This document shows, piece after piece, positions 56,121 to 64,000 of a DNA stretch of 64,000 nt; the stretch's first letter is position 1; each line of letters begins with the position of its first letter. Source of the stretch: Variovorax terrae (GTDB taxonomy: Bacteria > Pseudomonadota > Gammaproteobacteria > Burkholderiales > Burkholderiaceae_C). The position numbers were made by a program, and so were the translations under genes. The notes beneath the pieces are model-generated. The model was not told the DNA's origin and made no database searches. It was given only the letters and a program-made list of their open reading frames with translations. The stretch spans positions 2,542,001 to 2,606,000 of the forward strand of contig NZ_JALGBI010000001.1 in assembly GCF_022809125.1 (NCBI RefSeq). Reading direction: 5' to 3'.

Positions 56121-56546
56121 TCAGTGCGCGCCGACCGACACCATGACCTGCAACGGCCCACCCTTTTCGAACATCAGGGTCATCTCATAGCTGCGGCCCC
56201 ACTGCAGCGGCATCTTCAGGCCCTGCAGCAGCAGGTGGCGCTTGCCTTCGGTGAACTCGGTGTCGCCGCCGGGCTGGATGCTCAGGCTTTTGAGCGGCGG
56301 CTTGCTGGCCGGACCGGCATCGCGGAACTCGACCTTCTCGGCCAGGGGCGTCACCACCTTCACCAGCTTGTCGCCCTTGCTGACGGCTTCCACGGTGAAG
56401 TAGACCGGCGCCGACGTGGCGCCGGGCGCGGTGGGTTCGGCCCAGGGATGGACGAAGGTGAGGCCGGGCAGGTAGTACTCGTGGGCGTCGGCAACGGCAG
56501 CGGCGCCCAGCAGGGCCAGCGCCAGGCAGAGTCGGGGGAATTTCAT
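56121..56546 (-). CDS. PCuAC-like periplasmic protein with altered copper motif
   Basis: A 141-residue exported protein. A signal peptide (KFPRLCLALALLGAAAVADA) is followed by a cupredoxin-like fold that matches the PCu(A)C copper chaperone family (FVHPWAEPTAPGATSAPVYF, and a GKRHLLLQGLKMPLQWG strand pair). The usual ligand motif is H(M)-X10-M-X21-H-X-M; here the first His is Arg (VEFRD), the Met after it is Lys and HxM is HLL, so only one ligand is left. Other histidines (HEYY, HPW, terminal H) may substitute. It is the last gene of the operon. Confidence 0.78.
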   Translation of the reverse strand: MKFPRLCLALALLGAAAVADAHEYYLPGLTFVHPWAEPTAPGATSAPVYFTVEAVSKGDKLVKVVTPLAEKVEFRDAGPASKPPLKSLSIQPGGDTEFTEGKRHLLLQGLKMPLQWGRSYEMTLMFEKGGPLQVMVSVGAH

Positions 56547-56584
56547 GGTGGTCACTCGCAAATCAGAAAAAATCAGGAAAGGAA

Positions 56585-57217
56585 TCAGGAAGAGAAGGAA
56601 ATCGAATAGCCCCAGGCGTCCAGGCGCTGGGGAATCGCGTTGAAGGCCAGCGTCACGCGCGGCCCGCCGCGATTGACGGGCACCTCGTGCAGCAGGTAGC
56701 TGGGAAACAGCAGCAGGTCGCCAGCCGCCGGGGGTGGGCCGATCCACTTGTCGGCGTTGAACGGGCCCACCGCGGCGCCGGCATGGGTGTTGCCGAACAC
56801 GTAGTCGCGGCCGCCCAGGTTGCGCATGAAGACGGTGTTGGCCGAGGCATCGCAGTCACTCAGGTACAGCACGCCGGAGATGAAGCAGTTGGCATGGTTG
56901 TGCACGGCCTGCCGGCCGCCGGTGTGCATGGCGTTGACCCACATTTCCTTGATGCCCCACTGCTGCTTCTCGCCGAAAAGCAGGCTGCCCAGTTCGACGA
57001 TGTGCGGCCCGAGCCGCTGCGCCAGCTGCTGCAGCAGTTCGGGCTGGTCGCCGGGGCCCAGGATGCGGGTGTGCTGCAGCTCTTGCGAATGGTGGTTGGC
57101 CAGCGCGGCATCGCCCAGCAGGCCATCGCGCAGCGCCTGCACCTGCGCGGCATCGATCACCTGCTCGACCCGCATCACCGGGGTCGGGAACAGCGCAAAG
57201 ACTTGAGACTCGGCCAT
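56585..57217 (-). CDS. 2-oxoglutarate-Fe(II) oxygenase family protein (TIGR02466 type)
   Basis: A 210-residue putative dioxygenase. It starts MAESQVFALFPTPVMRVEQV, and its iron site is in AVHNHANCFISGVLYLSDCD with a C-terminal HEVPVNRGGPRVTLAFN. This group of small oxygenases is like prolyl hydroxylases and occurs widely in proteobacteria with unknown targets. A protein substrate is possible. The start is one base after the HupE stop, and the next gene follows after 38 bases, in a single operon. Confidence 0.82.
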   Translation of the reverse strand: MAESQVFALFPTPVMRVEQVIDAAQVQALRDGLLGDAALANHHSQELQHTRILGPGDQPELLQQLAQRLGPHIVELGSLLFGEKQQWGIKEMWVNAMHTGGRQAVHNHANCFISGVLYLSDCDASANTVFMRNLGGRDYVFGNTHAGAAVGPFNADKWIGPPPAAGDLLLFPSYLLHEVPVNRGGPRVTLAFNAIPQRLDAWGYSISFSS

Positions 57218-57218
57218 C

Positions 57219-58172
57219 TCAGCCCACAATGGCCACGATGCGAGTGAGCGACCAGTAGGCCGCCACCGCGCCGATCACATACAGCGCCGGCCGGCGCAGC
57301 GAAGTGAAACCCCGCAGGCGGCCAAACAGCCTGACGGCGCCCCAGGCCAGGCCCACCACCAGCAGTTGCCCGGCTTCGACGCCCAGGTTGAAGCCCAGCA
57401 GCGCCACGGTGATGTTCTGCTGCGGCAGGCCGATGTCCTTGAGCGCGCCGGCAAACCCCAGGCCATGCACCAGCCCGAACAGGAAGGCCACCAGCGCCGG
57501 CCAGCGCCGGCTCAGGGTCTCGCGGTCGCGCATGGCCTCGGCGCAGACCAGCACGATGGACAGCGCGATGCAGGCCTCGACCGGCGGCGGCCGCAGCGTG
57601 AGCCAACCCAGCGCGCTGGCCGCCAGCGTCAGGCTGTGGGCTGCGGTGAAGGCGGTGATGGTGCCCACCAGGCGGCGGTTCAGGCCCACCAGGAACAGCA
57701 GGCCGATGACGAACATCAGGTGGTCGATGCCGCTCAGGATGTGTTCCACGCCGAGCACGGTGTAGAGCCAGGCCAGCTCGAAGCCGCCGCGCTCGTCGCG
57801 GGCGCTGCCGAACAATTGCACCGTGGGCTGCGAGCCGCTCACGGTGACCACGCTCTGCTGGCCGTCGCGCCAGACGATGCGCACGATGGCCGCCGAATAG
57901 GCCTTGCCCACGCCCTCGACCGCCAGCGTGCCCGCCAGGCCCGAGGGCCCGCAGTTCAGCACGCGCGCGTCACCGCTGCAGCCCGCGGGCCAGACCGGTG
58001 TGAGCTCCTCGGCGATGGGTTTGGTCTTGGCCGGCGCCCCCCAGTTCCAGATGAACTGGCCGGGGCCGACTTCCCGCATGGTCATCTCGGCCAGGCTCAT
58101 CTCATGGGCCTGGCCGAGGCCCGCCACGCCGGCCAGCAGCACGGCCAGCAGCAGTCGAAGCAGGGACTTCAT
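57219..58172 (-). CDS. HupE/UreJ family membrane protein
   Basis: A 317-residue protein with a signal peptide (about 1-22, VAGLGQAHEM), a periplasmic domain of about 115 residues and about seven membrane helices with the HupE/UreJ motifs: LGVEHILSGIDHLMFVIGLL, TAAHSLTLAASALGW and FLFGLVHGLGFAGALKDIGL. The conserved His and Asp residues could bind a transition metal; HupE itself is a nickel permease, but this branch has a periplasmic N-terminal domain. The stop ends one base before the oxygenase start, and the start overlaps the parvulin stop (ATGA). Confidence 0.87.
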   Translation of the reverse strand: MKSLLRLLLAVLLAGVAGLGQAHEMSLAEMTMREVGPGQFIWNWGAPAKTKPIAEELTPVWPAGCSGDARVLNCGPSGLAGTLAVEGVGKAYSAAIVRIVWRDGQQSVVTVSGSQPTVQLFGSARDERGGFELAWLYTVLGVEHILSGIDHLMFVIGLLFLVGLNRRLVGTITAFTAAHSLTLAASALGWLTLRPPPVEACIALSIVLVCAEAMRDRETLSRRWPALVAFLFGLVHGLGFAGALKDIGLPQQNITVALLGFNLGVEAGQLLVVGLAWGAVRLFGRLRGFTSLRRPALYVIGAVAAYWSLTRIVAIVG

Positions 58173-58987
58173 GGCTTCTCGCCTTCGATACGCACCGCGT
58201 ATTTCTTGCCCATCTCGCGCACGGCCTTGGAGGTCATCTCGGCCATGGTGTCGTCGCGCCAATCCTGGTAGACGGCTTCCTTGATCGGGTCGAAGCTGGC
58301 GGGAATGGGCGGCTTGCTCGATTCGAGGCGGACCACCCGCAGGCCGCTGGTGCTGGGGATGGCCTGCCAGGTGCCCACGGGCGCCTTGTCCAGTGCCTCG
58401 GCGAAATCGCTGCCGTAGCTCTCCAGCAGGTTGCCGCGGGGGCGGTCCTTGAAGACGCGCAGGTCGCTCTGGACATCGGTTTTGGTGTCGGCATTGAGCG
58501 CCTTCACGAAGGACTGGAGCACTTCGGGCGTGCTCTCGCTCGTCACCACGGCTTCCAGAAAGCTGTAGCGGGCCGGCGCGTCGTAGCGGGCATGGCGCGC
58601 CTCGAACCAGTTGCGCAGGCCGGGCTCGTCGATCTTGGGCAAGGTGATGCCGGCCTGGGCCACGCTCAGGGCCTTGAAGATGACGCGCTCGCGGATGGTC
58701 GCGTCGCCCCGGTCCAGGCCCAGCGCCAGGCCTTCGCGGTAGAGGATCTCGTTGTCGGTCCAGCGGTCCAGCAGCTTCTTCATGTCGCTGGCGCTCGGCT
58801 GGCGCTGCATGCCGGCCGCGAAGATGTCGCGGGCTTCCTTCTGGACATCGGCGCCGACGACGATGGTCTGCGGATCCGCGCGGCCGGCGTCGAGCAGGTG
58901 GTCGACGCCGAAGATCAGGGCACCGAGCAACAGGAAATGCAGCAGCGGCTCACGGGCGGCCTGCTTGAAAAGTGGGGATAGGTTCAT
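58169..58987 (-). CDS. Parvulin-type peptidyl-prolyl cis-trans isomerase, membrane-anchored
   Basis: A 272-residue protein with an N-terminal membrane anchor (LLHFLLLGALIFGVDHLL) and a periplasmic SurA-like helical segment (about 40-120: SASDMKKLLDRWTDNEILYR) followed by a parvulin-type domain (about 130-235: FVKALNADTKTDVQSDLRVF, then GTWQAIPSTSGLRVVRLES). This branch is usually encoded directly before a HupE-type gene. It probably chaperones or isomerises an exported partner from the same operon. Its stop overlaps the HupE start. Confidence 0.83.
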   Translation of the reverse strand: MNLSPLFKQAAREPLLHFLLLGALIFGVDHLLDAGRADPQTIVVGADVQKEARDIFAAGMQRQPSASDMKKLLDRWTDNEILYREGLALGLDRGDATIRERVIFKALSVAQAGITLPKIDEPGLRNWFEARHARYDAPARYSFLEAVVTSESTPEVLQSFVKALNADTKTDVQSDLRVFKDRPRGNLLESYGSDFAEALDKAPVGTWQAIPSTSGLRVVRLESSKPPIPASFDPIKEAVYQDWRDDTMAEMTSKAVREMGKKYAVRIEGEKP

Positions 58988-59044
58988 ATCGGATAGCTTG
59001 CAATAAGGATGTGAATCGCCGTTGACGGTCGGGTGTTCACGGAT

Positions 59045-61660
59045 TCAAGACGGACGCAGGCAGCGCACCTGCAACTGGTCCAGGGTGGCGCGCAGCTCGC
59101 GCACCCGTTGCGGCTCGGTGGCCACCAGCGCCCGGCCCAGGGCGATCAACGGGTCGCAGGCAGGCCGGAACTCAGGGCTCTGGCGCAGCAGGTCCAGCAG
59201 CGTGGCCTCAACGCGCCCCAGCATGACCGCCGGATCGGGGTCGGGCCGCACGGTGGTGCCGAACTGCAGGTACTGGCGGCGCACCTGCCAGTAGGCCTGC
59301 AGGCGCAGGCCATCCGGCCCCTGCGGCTGGCGCAGCAGTTCGGCGGCATCGGGCACCAGCCCGTCGATCAAGGCCATCAGGCGCTCGCGCGGCCGCGACT
59401 CGGGGGCGTAGGTGGCCCAGGGTGCGCGGTGGTTCACCACCGGACGGTCGTCGGTGTTGGCAGGCGCATCGCTGGCAAACCGCCGCAGGGCGGCCGCACC
59501 GGCAATGGCACTGCCGGCGATGGCGTAGTCGTCTTCCAGCCGGGCGGTGGCGAGCCCCTTGGCCAGCGCGGGGGTGCCGCGAACGCCGGCCAGCCGGGTC
59601 CGCAGCGCATCCACATCGATGCGCCCGTCGCCCGGCAGCGCCACCAGGCCCAGCACCGGGGTGTCCAGGCTGTTGCTGGTCAGCACCGCAATGGCGTTGG
59701 GAAACACCTGCTGGAAAGCCGCAACGATGCTGCGCAGCGTCTGCAGGTCCATCTGGTGGATGGCCAGCCACTGGCAGAACAGACCGCCCGGCGCCAGCCG
59801 CGCGCGCACCGCCGCGAACTGCTCCACCGTGTAGAGCGAACCCGCGCCGCTGCGGGCCGGGTGGAACAGGTCGGCCACCACCACGTCGTACGCCGGGCCG
59901 CTGGCCTGCACATAGCGCCGCGCATCGGCCGCGGCCACATGCACCGGGCGCGCCGCACGCGGTGCCTGCGGCGCCTGCGCGAACAGGGCCGTGGCAGCCA
60001 CCACCTCGGGCAGCAGCTCGACCGCATCGACCTGCAACTCGGCCTGCTGGGCCGCCGCCGCCGCGGTGAAGCCCGTGCCCAGGCCCAGCAGCAGCGCGCG
60101 CCGCGGCGCCGGGTGCAGCAGCAGCGGCAACTGGGCCAGGCGCCACTCGACCAGCCCGCTGGCGCTGCTGCCCTCCTGCACACGGTTGTTGATGCGCAGG
60201 CGTGAAACGCCGTCCTCGTCCTCGACCACGCTGACCGCCGCCATCACGCCATCGCGGTAGCTGCGCAGCCGGCCGCCTTCGGGGATCTCGATGAAGCGCA
60301 GGGGCGGCAGCGCCAGCACCAGCAGCGCCGCCGCAACGGCCAGCGCCACGGCTTGCGGACGGCGCCAGCCTGCAGGCCACTGCAGCAGCAGATAAGCCAG
60401 CACCAGCAACGCGATGACCGCATGGGCGCCCACCGCCGGCAGCAGCCAGACCCCGATCAGCGCCGGGGCCAGCGCGGCGCCCGCGGTGTTGACGGCCAGG
60501 GCCCGGCCCAGCGGCCAGCCCTGGTGCTGCGCCTGCAGGCAGAGGTGGGTGAACAGCGCCCCCATCACCACGGTGGGCGCCAGCATGGCGGCCGCGGCGG
60601 CCAGGGCCTCGCCCGCCAGGGCGGACGCCGCACCCGGCCCCAGCCAGGCCGCGGGCCAGGCACACAGGACATCGGCCCAGCGCAGGCCGGCGCCCGACAG
60701 CAGCACCGCCAGCGCCAGCCAGCGCAGCAGCCGGTCGCGCAGTTGTTCTGCATCGCCCAGGCGCGGCAGATAGCGCTGGTACAGGGCCGCGCCCGCCGCG
60801 GTGCCCAGCAGGTACAGGGCCAGCAGCAAGGCGTAGCTGTAGACGGTGTTCTCGGTGACCTGGCTCAGCACGCGCACCGCCAGCACCTCGTAGCCGATGC
60901 CCAGCAGGCCGGTGGCCAGCAGCAGGCCCGGCAGGCGCCAGCCAGCCGATGACTCCGCGGCCGGCGCGGCGGGCATGACCGTGCTGTCGCGCCAGAGGCC
61001 CCAGGCGATCAGGGCGCAGGCCGCATTGGCCGCGGCACACAGCCAGGCCGTGTGCTGCAGGCCCCACAGCGGCAAGGCCACGAACACCACGGCCAGCAGG
61101 CCCAGCACCGCTCCCAGTGTGTTGGCGGCATACAGCGCGCCCAGGCGGCTGTGGCTGGCGCGCAGCTGGCTTTCCAGCGCCGGCAGCGTGGCGCCCATGG
61201 CAGCGCTGGCAGGCAGCAACAGCACCAGAGGCAGGGCAAAGGCAACCGTCCAGTGCCAGCCGATGGAAGGCTCGGCACCGATCAGCCGCGCACCGGCCTC
61301 GACCAGCACGGGCATCAGAAAACTCAGGGCCAGGCCCCACAGCACCAGCACCGCCTCGCAGGCGGCGTACCAGCGGCCGGGCCGGCGGCTGGCGGCGATG
61401 GTGCGCCCCAGGCCCCAGGCGCCCAGCGCCAGCCCGCCGAAGAAGGCGGCCAGCACGGCCAGCACGGCGACGATCTCGTGGCCCAGGCCGGCGCCGAACT
61501 GCGCGGTCCAGACCACCTGCCAGCCCAGGCCCGCGGCACCGGACAGCAGCATGACGAACAAGGCCGGCACGAGGCCGGCTTGGATCTGCCCCGCCGGCCC
61601 CAGGGCCGGCGGGTTGAGAACACCGGAGGCGCCTGCCCCCGGTGCGGATGCACGCAGCAT
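59045..61660 (-). CDS. Membrane-bound spermidine-synthase-like protein (fused)
   Basis: An 871-residue protein. The first 480 residues form about 12-14 membrane helices (LFVMLLSGAAGLGWQVVWTA, then GFGLGRTIAAS-like loops). Residues about 500-720 are a Rossmann methyltransferase/aminopropyltransferase domain with the cofactor motif LLLGLGTGFTAAAAA and VDAVELLPEVVAATALFA, and VVVADLFHPARSG near residue 600. The final 150 residues are helical. Polyamine synthesis is not certain, since such fused proteins often lack the putrescine-binding residues. It starts three bases after the DUF3604 stop. Confidence 0.85.
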   Translation of the reverse strand: MLRASAPGAGASGVLNPPALGPAGQIQAGLVPALFVMLLSGAAGLGWQVVWTAQFGAGLGHEIVAVLAVLAAFFGGLALGAWGLGRTIAASRRPGRWYAACEAVLVLWGLALSFLMPVLVEAGARLIGAEPSIGWHWTVAFALPLVLLLPASAAMGATLPALESQLRASHSRLGALYAANTLGAVLGLLAVVFVALPLWGLQHTAWLCAAANAACALIAWGLWRDSTVMPAAPAAESSAGWRLPGLLLATGLLGIGYEVLAVRVLSQVTENTVYSYALLLALYLLGTAAGAALYQRYLPRLGDAEQLRDRLLRWLALAVLLSGAGLRWADVLCAWPAAWLGPGAASALAGEALAAAAAMLAPTVVMGALFTHLCLQAQHQGWPLGRALAVNTAGAALAPALIGVWLLPAVGAHAVIALLVLAYLLLQWPAGWRRPQAVALAVAAALLVLALPPLRFIEIPEGGRLRSYRDGVMAAVSVVEDEDGVSRLRINNRVQEGSSASGLVEWRLAQLPLLLHPAPRRALLLGLGTGFTAAAAAQQAELQVDAVELLPEVVAATALFAQAPQAPRAARPVHVAAADARRYVQASGPAYDVVVADLFHPARSGAGSLYTVEQFAAVRARLAPGGLFCQWLAIHQMDLQTLRSIVAAFQQVFPNAIAVLTSNSLDTPVLGLVALPGDGRIDVDALRTRLAGVRGTPALAKGLATARLEDDYAIAGSAIAGAAALRRFASDAPANTDDRPVVNHRAPWATYAPESRPRERLMALIDGLVPDAAELLRQPQGPDGLRLQAYWQVRRQYLQFGTTVRPDPDPAVMLGRVEATLLDLLRQSPEFRPACDPLIALGRALVATEPQRVRELRATLDQLQVRCLRPS

Positions 61661-61663
61661 TGA

Positions 61664-63748
61664 TTACTTGACGCCGGCGACCTTGACCGAGTTCAGCACT
61701 TCGATGTAGACCGGGTTGCTGTAGAACCACAGGTCAGACCAGCCAGCCACGTCGTAGCTGGAGTACTTCACGCCATTCAGGGTGCGCAGGTGCGCCGGGC
61801 AGGCTGCGTCGCTGCAAGGGATCTTGCCGGGCTGGCTGCTGTCGGCCGGGTTCGCCAGGAAGTCCAGCAGCGGGTTGCCGTCGGCATCGGTCTCGTTCGG
61901 CACCGAGGCCGGCAGGTTGGTGCCGCGCAGGCGGAAGTACTGCGATGCGGTGGCGGCCGGCACGATGTAGCTCATGCTGATGGTGCCGTCGGCAGCCTTC
62001 GTCCAGTTCTTGCTGTTGAACACCTTGGCGATCTTGGCCGAGCTGTTGGTGGCGGCGGTCGAGTTCAGCAGGCCGGCGTAGCGGGCGCCGTCCGACGGGT
62101 CGACATAGCCGCTCACGCGGCCGTTGATCACGTCCACGTGGTCCAGTACCGGCTGGTTCAGCGGCTGGGTGATGCTGACCTGCTTGAGCGACGGGTTCGG
62201 GAACGAATACGGCGAGTTGTTGGTGCCGGGGGGATCGCGCAGCACCACCGTCACGACCAGGTCGGTGCCGGGGCGGACCACCAGCTTTTCGCCCATGGTG
62301 GCGCAGCCGTCGATGCGCACGTCGCCGTTGGCGGCGGCCGCGTTGGCGCCGGCCTTTTCCAGCAGCGCCTTGCCGGCATTGCGCGGCAGGCCCGGGTGGG
62401 CGGCGCAGACGGTGAACGACAGGCGGTCGATCAGCTGGCCGTTGGCGACGAAGCTGTTGCCGCTGCGCAGGCCGTCGATGATGCCGCCGGCGGTCAGGTC
62501 GCCCTTGCCCTTGCGCACCATCACGAAGTCGCGAGTGTATTCGCCGGGGTAGAAGTCGGCGGTGGATTCGCGCTGGTCGGGGCCGAAGCTGCCGCGGTTG
62601 TGGTAGTCGGAGCTGGCGAAGAACCACCAGTTGCGGCCTTCACCCAGCAGGGCATCCCAGACGCCGCCGACCTGTGCGGCATAGACGCCCGTGCCGCCAT
62701 AGGTGCCGCCGCCGACGGCGCCGGTGCCGTAGCTGCCGCGGCCTGCCTCAGCCTGGTGGCCGGGCATGGATTCGAAGCCGAAGGCGATGCGCGGAGCGGC
62801 GTTGTTGAAGTTGCGCAGGTGCTCGATGTTGAAGCCGCTGTTGCTGGTCGGGTTGTAGGCGCCTGCGCGCTCCAGGTGGGCCGGCACGAAGTAGCTGGTC
62901 GAGGGCGCCTTTTCGTTCATCCACTTGATGCCTTCCAGGGTCTTGAGGTGCCCCAGGTTGGCGGTGGCGGAAGCGTTGGTGCCCAGGATCTTGCGGGCGG
63001 TGGCGTCCATCAGCGCGTTGTTGCTGCTGCCGCTGACCGAGCAGTCCCAGTTGTTGTTGGCGCCGCGGCTGGTGTCGGTGTCGCTGCGGTCGAAGCAGTA
63101 TTCGTACTGCGCCTGCAGGTTGGCATTGCCGCTGTTGCCCGTCGCCGGGAAGGGCAGCTGGCCGTTCAGCACCGTGGTCGAGATGTGCTCGTGGCCCGGG
63201 GCGTTCTGCTCGACGCCGATCCAGATCGGCTTCTTGCGGTTGCGGCTCTCGGCTTCGGTGATCGGGTACTGGAACTCCGAGATTTCCTGCCAGCGCCACA
63301 TCGCCTTGGTGGTGGCGGTGCCGTCGCCCTTGATGGCGTCACGGCCGATGGTGGCCTGCCAGGTCTGGTTGGGCCCCTTGCCGGCGCTGGCCGGCTGGCC
63401 GCCGCTGGGAATGGTGTCGCCACTGGGAATGCCCAGCGCCGGAGCGACCGGCTCGAACGGGTCTTCCGCCAGCGTGCAGTTGCGGGTGCTGCTGCCGCCG
63501 TGGTCGGCCTGCACGAACCAGTCGAGGTTGAAAGTGCCGGCCGACTTGTCGATCAGCTTCTTCATCGACAGCGTGCCGTCGGAGCAGGTGGTGTGGTTGT
63601 GGAAGTCGCCGGTGACGTAGGTGCCCGATGCCTTGGTGTTGGCACGGTCGGCGGCCTGGGCGGTTTGCGGCGCGATGGCCGGCAGTGCGGCGGCCAGGGC
63701 GGCCAGGGCCAGGGCGGTCTCGCGCATCTTGAAGGAAGTGTGCTTCAT
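61664..63748 (-). CDS. DUF3604 family protein, exported
   Basis: A 694-residue periplasmic protein. The signal peptide is about 1-32 (ALAALAAALPAIAPQTAQA). The start of the mature part has GDFHNHTTCSDGTLSMKKLI, with the PHP-like HxH and downstream D, then VQADHGGSST, and SSDYHNRGSFGPDQR near residue 390, a likely metal site. Together these resemble the PHP metallophosphoesterase fold. DUF3604 has no assigned reaction. The 694-residue length is normal for the family. It is co-directional and nearly abutting with the spermidine-synthase-like gene. Confidence 0.85.
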   Translation of the reverse strand: MKHTSFKMRETALALAALAAALPAIAPQTAQAADRANTKASGTYVTGDFHNHTTCSDGTLSMKKLIDKSAGTFNLDWFVQADHGGSSTRNCTLAEDPFEPVAPALGIPSGDTIPSGGQPASAGKGPNQTWQATIGRDAIKGDGTATTKAMWRWQEISEFQYPITEAESRNRKKPIWIGVEQNAPGHEHISTTVLNGQLPFPATGNSGNANLQAQYEYCFDRSDTDTSRGANNNWDCSVSGSSNNALMDATARKILGTNASATANLGHLKTLEGIKWMNEKAPSTSYFVPAHLERAGAYNPTSNSGFNIEHLRNFNNAAPRIAFGFESMPGHQAEAGRGSYGTGAVGGGTYGGTGVYAAQVGGVWDALLGEGRNWWFFASSDYHNRGSFGPDQRESTADFYPGEYTRDFVMVRKGKGDLTAGGIIDGLRSGNSFVANGQLIDRLSFTVCAAHPGLPRNAGKALLEKAGANAAAANGDVRIDGCATMGEKLVVRPGTDLVVTVVLRDPPGTNNSPYSFPNPSLKQVSITQPLNQPVLDHVDVINGRVSGYVDPSDGARYAGLLNSTAATNSSAKIAKVFNSKNWTKAADGTISMSYIVPAATASQYFRLRGTNLPASVPNETDADGNPLLDFLANPADSSQPGKIPCSDAACPAHLRTLNGVKYSSYDVAGWSDLWFYSNPVYIEVLNSVKVAGVK

Positions 63749-63798
63749 GGAAAAAGTCCTGTGGTCGGTCAGAAATAAAGAGGGATGGCCGGCGTGGC

Positions 63799-64000
63799 TC
63801 AGACGGTGGGCGCCTGGGCCTGGTCGCCGTACAGGCGCACCTTGCTGTCCTGCAGCCTGACACGGGTGGTGAAGGTGGTGGCGGTGCTGTCAGCGTCGGC
63901 GTTGGTGACCGTGGCGGTCAGCGTGCAGAAGCCCTTGGCGTCGCAGTCGGTGATGGTGGCGTTCGACAGCGTCACGCCGGGAAACACCAGGTCCGGCGTG
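63799..64000 (-). CDS. Unknown protein, 3' end only
   Basis: The last 66 codons of a minus-strand frame that enters from beyond the window edge. The visible part, with LSNATITDCDAKGFCTLTAT and VRLQDSKVRLYGDQAQAPTV, is rich in Thr, Ser, Ala and Val and looks like one immunoglobulin-like or cadherin-like beta repeat of an exported protein. It ends 50 bases before the DUF3604 start codon, so it is probably the first known gene of the operon. The product cannot be named from this part. Confidence 0.6.
   Translation of the reverse strand, partial: TPDLVFPGVTLSNATITDCDAKGFCTLTATVTNADADSTATTFTTRVRLQDSKVRLYGDQAQAPTV

Noticed and set aside
58440..58500. Further dispersed-repeat copy in the parvulin gene (CTGGACATCGG followed by TTTTGG)
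   Set aside because: Only the core is similar; the ATAGC hairpin and GACCG part are absent, so chance likeness is more probable.

Overview
The window is high-GC DNA with dense, operon-rich coding and no rRNA, tRNA, CRISPR array or insertion sequence that I can recognise. The gene set points to a betaproteobacterium of the Comamonadaceae (Variovorax, Ramlibacter, Polaromonas or Acidovorax type). It has membrane-anchored TAXI proteins, a DctPQM TRAP system, a tandem glycine riboswitch before gcvTHP, PHB depolymerase, PAS-LuxR control of a CoA-transferase, and a family-typical short dispersed repeat. The genus is an inference; no marker gene settles it.

Layout. 1-3800: a monocarboxylate-type sodium symporter with its DUF3311 partner, then scoAB (3-oxoacid CoA-transferase) divergent from a PAS-LuxR regulator. 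3800-8160: peroxide and ring-cleavage enzymes (PcaC-like protein, katG with a tiny downstream ORF, an AhpD-like protein) and a TetR regulator. 8250-11900: a ferritin-like hydrolase, a thioesterase, two exporters and an SDR. 12000-20800: ETF-ubiquinone oxidoreductase, three tandem TAXI proteins, then dctPQM. 20870-26650: an unknown protein, the glycine riboswitch with gcvT-gcvH-gcvP, and an exported FKBP. 26660-29840: a MerR regulator with its target MFS exporter, and a TauE/SafE permease. 29930-34000: a minus-strand run of hydrolases, a DsbA-like protein, arfB, aroQ and a degenerate enol-lactonase homologue. 34250-41470: transporters, aroC, a cupin, a GST and phaZ. 41490-46560: two duplicated exported caspase-like proteins, a thioredoxin-like protein and a CBS protein. 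46650-51470: metY, a hydrolase and a large three-module membrane protein. 51500-54620: a block of small accessory-looking genes, including an acetyltransferase remnant. 54789-56078: a cytochrome P450. 56121-64000: a compact minus-strand operon (unknown exported protein, DUF3604, spermidine-synthase-like membrane protein, parvulin, HupE, 2OG-Fe(II) oxygenase, PCuAC-like protein) that I consider the best candidate for an undescribed system.

Common themes. Many genes handle acyl-CoA and carbon-storage metabolism (scoAB, ETF-QO, thioesterase, phaZ, SDR), one-carbon and amino-acid metabolism (gcvTHP, metY, aroQ, aroC) and solute uptake. A roughly 65-bp repeat with a TGCTAT/ATAGCA hairpin occurs at least nine times. 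Four copies separate convergent gene ends, one lies inside the TRAP operon, one lies between divergent genes, and three appear to be translated as part of protein-coding genes.

No gene-free stretch exceeds 300 bases. The longest gaps are 21435-21718 (glycine riboswitch), 33978-34254 (repeat plus divergent start regions), 45308-45558 (upstream of the caspase pair, no clear element) and 6646-6850 (katG control region).
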